Assembly (NCBI GenBank): GCA_018383975.1
Contig: JAHAZT010000010.1
Span: 1 to 32,497, forward strand
DNA: 32,497 nucleotides
Direction of reading: 5' to 3'
Origin: Eubacteriales bacterium
Lineage (GTDB): Bacteria > Bacillota > Clostridia > Oscillospirales > CAG-272
The translations under genes and the position numbers were made by a program. Within the stretch, counting starts at the first letter, position 1. Every line of letters begins with the position of its first letter. The notes beneath the pieces are model-generated. The model saw nothing but the letters and a program-made list of their open reading frames with translations, was not told the DNA's origin and searched no databases. Of the stretch, positions 30,138 to 32,497 are shown in pieces.

Positions 30138-30213
30138 GCCCCATTAGCTCAGTAGGTAGAGCACATGACTTTTAATCATGGTGTCCGGAGTTCGACTCTC
30201 CGATGGAGCACCA
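30138..30213 (+). tRNA. tRNA-Lys (UUU)
   Basis: 76 nt with encoded CCA. D-stem GCTC/GAGC; anticodon stem CATGA/TCATG with loop CTTTTAA (anticodon TTT); variable loop GTGTC; T-arm CGGAG-TTCGACT-CTCCG. The acceptor stem GCCCCAT/ATGGAGC pairs at six of seven positions; position 3-70 is C-A instead of a Watson-Crick pair. It has its own promoter and terminator. Confidence 0.95.
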
Positions 30214-30214
30214 A

Positions 30215-30240
30215 AAAACCGCCTGTACGGCGGTTTTTTC
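30215..30240 (+). terminator. Intrinsic terminator after tRNA-Lys
   Basis: AAACCGCC-tgtac-GGCGGTTT followed by TTTCTTTTTT. Confidence 0.88.
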
Positions 30241-30360
30241 TTTTTTGTGCGGACGGTTTTTATCGGCGCAGAAAATCATGGTGTCTGCTTTTTGGCGGGT
30301 GAAAATTGCAATATCCGCTCTCCGTGCACAGCCGCTTCCGAAATATTTTCTCTTATTTCG

Positions 30361-30389
30361 TTGACACGGGCGGAATATAGTGATAAAAT
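30361..30389 (+). promoter_or_regulatory. Promoter of proS
   Basis: Perfect TTGACA, 17-nt spacer ending GTGA, TAAAAT. Only about 30 nt separate it from the start codon, so there is no room for a T-box leader. Confidence 0.85.
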
Positions 30390-30423
30390 AACTTGTAATA
30401 TTTTGAAAAGGACGTTTGTTTTT

Positions 30424-32145
30424 ATGATGAAGGTTTCAAAGCTTTTGGGAGAACATTTCAAGGAAGCTCCGGCAGACTGTCAGATTGCGAGCCACGCGCT
30501 GATGGTCAGAGGAGGATATATAAAGCAGGTCGGCACGGGCATTTTTTCGCTCTATCCGTCCACAAAGCGCATAACGAGAAAGATTGAAAACATTCTGCGC
30601 GAGGAAATGGACAGAATCGGCGGTCAGGAAGTGCTGTTCCCCGTCGCAATGCCGGCGTCGATATGGAGAGAATCCGGCAGATATGATTCCATCGGTAACG
30701 AGCTGCTTCGCTTCAAGGACAGAAACGGTGCCGATATGGTACTCGGAATGACGCACGAGGAGGCTGCCGTTCATCTTGCGCGCGTAGCGGCGCAGACATA
30801 CACTAAGTTTCCTTATATGATCTATCAGATACAGACAAAATTCCGTGACGAGCCGCGCGCCCGCGGCGGACTTATCCGCGTCAGAGAGTTTACCATGAAG
30901 GACGCATACTCCTTCCACACCTCCTGGGACGACCTCCTCCGTTATTACGATGAATGTTATGAGGCGTATAATCGCATTTTCCGTCGCTGCGGCGTGAAGA
31001 ATTTTGTTGCGGTAAAGAGCGACTCCGGTATGATGGGCGGCAGCGTGTCGCACGAATTTATGCTCATTTCGGATATCGGCGAGGACACGCTCGTCATCTG
31101 CTCCGAATGTGATTATAAATCGAATATGGAGGCGGCGGACTGCATTGTCCACAATCACGAATGTGAAATCGAGCCGCTTGAAGAGGTATCCACTCCTCAT
31201 CAGAAAACTATCGAAGAGGTCTGCAATTATCTCCATGTTCCGAAGGAGCGTTCCTGCAAGGCAGTTCTGTATCAGCGCAATGCGGATGACTCCCTTGTCA
31301 TCGTTTTTGTCCGCGGCGACCTTGAAATCAACGAAACAAAGCTCCGCAATCATCTCCGTGCCGACGTTCACCCCGCAACCGTTACGGAAGCAATGAACAT
31401 TCACGCCGGCTTTATCGGTCCCATAGGACTTCCGGAGGGCATAACCGTTGTTTATGACGAATCCCTCAAGGGAATCAATTCTCTTGTTGCGGGCGCAAAC
31501 AAGGACGATACGCATTTCAGAGGACTGAACATTGCAAGAGACGTCGGCGAGGTCGAGTACGTCAGCGTTGCAAAAGCAACCGAAGGCGGCATCTGCCCCG
31601 TTTGCGGCAAGCATTCGATAACAATCAAAAAAGGCATTGAAATCGGCAACATATTCCAGCTCGGAACGAAATATACAAAGTCGATGGGGATGGAATATAT
31701 AGACAAGAACGGTGAAACGCAGAACCCCATTATGGGTTGCTACGGTATCGGCGTCGGCAGGCTTGCGGCGTCCATCTGCGAGGAAAGTCACGATGATTAC
31801 GGTCCCATCTGGCCGATGAGCATCGCCCCGTGGCAGGTTGAAGTCTGCAACCTCCGTTCGGATGACGAAAATGTCACAAAAACCGCGGAAAAACTCGTCG
31901 CCGACCTTGAAAAGCTCGGTGTTGAGGTGCTCTATGACGACAGAGATATCCGTCCCGGCGTTATGTTTGCCGATGCCGACCTTTACGGCGTTCCCGTCAG
32001 AGCCGTTGTCAGCCCCAAGACCTGTGAACGCGGCGTCATTGAGATTTCATACAGGGACAAGAGCGCAAAGTATGACGTTGCGATAGCCGATGCGGCAGGC
32101 AAGCTCCGCGAGGTCGTCAGCGAAATGCTCGCGCAATACGAATAA
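30424..32145 (+). CDS. proS: Prolyl-tRNA synthetase (bacterial type with editing domain)
   Basis: 573-residue class II synthetase charging tRNA-Pro. Order: N-terminal ASHALMVRGGYIKQVGTGIFSLYP; class II motif 2 region TKFRDEPRARGGLIRVREFTMKDAYSFH; an inserted editing (YbaK-like INS) domain at about 225-400 with CKAVLYQ and GDLEINETKL, which removes mischarged Ala; motif 3 region MGCYGIGVGRL; and the anticodon-binding domain from about 470. This is the bacterial, not the archaeal/eukaryal-like, form, with normal length. The track ORF starts 82 codons earlier, over the terminator and promoter; the ATG here has AAGGA upstream. Met2 is an alternative start one codon later. Repeat block D starts directly after the stop. 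Confidence 0.96.
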   Translation: MMKVSKLLGEHFKEAPADCQIASHALMVRGGYIKQVGTGIFSLYPSTKRITRKIENILREEMDRIGGQEVLFPVAMPASIWRESGRYDSIGNELLRFKDRNGADMVLGMTHEEAAVHLARVAAQTYTKFPYMIYQIQTKFRDEPRARGGLIRVREFTMKDAYSFHTSWDDLLRYYDECYEAYNRIFRRCGVKNFVAVKSDSGMMGGSVSHEFMLISDIGEDTLVICSECDYKSNMEAADCIVHNHECEIEPLEEVSTPHQKTIEEVCNYLHVPKERSCKAVLYQRNADDSLVIVFVRGDLEINETKLRNHLRADVHPATVTEAMNIHAGFIGPIGLPEGITVVYDESLKGINSLVAGANKDDTHFRGLNIARDVGEVEYVSVAKATEGGICPVCGKHSITIKKGIEIGNIFQLGTKYTKSMGMEYIDKNGETQNPIMGCYGIGVGRLAASICEESHDDYGPIWPMSIAPWQVEVCNLRSDDENVTKTAEKLVADLEKLGVEVLYDDRDIRPGVMFADADLYGVPVRAVVSPKTCERGVIEISYRDKSAKYDVAIADAAGKLREVVSEMLAQYE

Positions 32146-32497
32146 CCTTCTTTTCTTCGAAAAGAAAAGTAGGCACCGTACTTTTCTTTGAAAAGAAAAG
32201 TAGGCAAAAGAAACTTCAGTTGTCGGGGAGTCTGTGCAGATTTTTAATTATCTGCACGGACGGGGTTTGCAGAAAGGCAAAAGAAACTTCGGTTATCGGG
32301 GAGTTTGTGCAGATTTTTAATTAAGCCTTCCCCAGTGGGGGATTTGCGAGTGCACGCAGTGCTCTTGCAGGCCTCGCCGAGACGGGTTTGGATTTCGCCT
32401 CCCCTGTGTAAGGGGAGGGGGACCACGAAGTGGTGGAAGGGTTGTAAAAAACAATCCCTCACCGCCTGCGGCGGAGCTCCCTTTACACAAGGGAGCC
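32146..32497 (+). repeat. Modular hairpin repeat, block D (cut by the window end)
   Basis: Begins at the first base after the proS stop. A variant and a perfect TACTTTTCTTT inverted repeat; two CAAAAGAAACTTC modules (about 32202-32245 and 32278-32323) like those of block B; CTTCCCCAGTGGGG; a GATTTGCGAGTGC unit with GCCGAGACGGGTT as in block A; then 32397-32497, the reverse complement of the 101-nt module of block C. No gene is supported in this stretch. Confidence 0.85.

Noticed and set aside
30214-30423. T-box leader for proS
   Set aside because: The promoter lies only ~30 nt before the start codon and no T-box sequence is visible.
30436-31791. 451-codon minus-strand ORF
   Set aside because: It is antisense to proS, whose motifs are complete; there is no ribosome site or family resemblance.

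Overview
The window reads as a chromosomal segment from a Gram-positive obligate anaerobe of the class Clostridia, probably an uncultured gut-type Oscillospiraceae/Christensenellales-like lineage. The taxonomy is an inference from gene content: RNase J, a DivIVA-like protein, an HPr-like protein keeping the Ser46 region, a zinc-type L28, YitT, a SpoVB-like flippase, class III ribonucleotide reductase, strong AGGAGG ribosome-binding sites, and TTGaca-17-TATaaT promoters that mostly carry a TG extended -10. No phage, plasmid, insertion sequence or CRISPR array was seen. Genes lie in short operons on both strands, separated by clear intrinsic terminators.

Layout. 1-1.67 kb: two coupled polysaccharide deacetylases (the first PdaA-like). 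1.67-3.7 kb: RNase J on the minus strand behind a ~320-nt leader. 3.8-5.57 kb: a small tail-anchored protein, a DUF3343 protein and a cysteine desulfurase. 5.57-6.0 kb: repeat block A. 6.0-7.25 kb: a secreted SLH-domain protein. 7.3-8.4 kb (minus): a lipoprotein behind a possible attenuator with a 34-codon leader ORF. 8.4-10.5 kb (minus): DivIVA-like gene, smpB and ssrA (tmRNA), with the ssrA 3' end duplicated. 10.5-12.3 kb: SGNH hydrolase and FkbM methyltransferase. 12.3-13.3 kb (minus): mannose-6-phosphate isomerase. 13.3-13.7 kb: repeat block B. 13.7-15.3 kb (minus): CAAX protease and a small acidic protein. 15.4-19.6 kb: nrdG, nrdD with a fused glutaredoxin-like domain, and a TrxB-like reductase, with two NrdR boxes before nrdD. 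19.6-20.85 kb (minus): HPr-like protein, TspO-like protein, DUF378 protein. 20.9-22.8 kb: trmB, rpmB, DUF6873. 22.8-23.07 kb: repeat block C. 23.1-24.7 kb: two tandem paralogous esterases. 24.75-26.2 kb (minus): YitT and a lipoprotein. 26.2-30.0 kb: SpoVB-like flippase, a four-TM protein, and a TPR protein coupled to a DUF4037 nucleotidyltransferase-fold protein. 30.1-32.15 kb: tRNA-Lys and proS. 32.15-32.5 kb: repeat block D, cut by the window end.

The genes are mostly housekeeping. The most functional cluster is nrdG-nrdD-trxB, which looks like a complete anaerobic dNTP-synthesis module: activase, reductase with its own redoxin, and a flavoprotein to recharge the redoxin. smpB and ssrA form the trans-translation pair.

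The least explained feature is a family of modular, hairpin-rich intergenic repeats (blocks A-D and a degenerate fragment). Their modules are shuffled and inverted between loci. Some differ in stem sequence while keeping base pairing, and three of the four blocks begin within one base of an upstream stop codon. Other items worth a second look are the duplicated ssrA 3' end, the structured RNase J leader, the leader ORF overlapping a terminator, a tRNA-Lys with a C3-A70 mismatch, and a TrxB lacking the usual NADPH motif.
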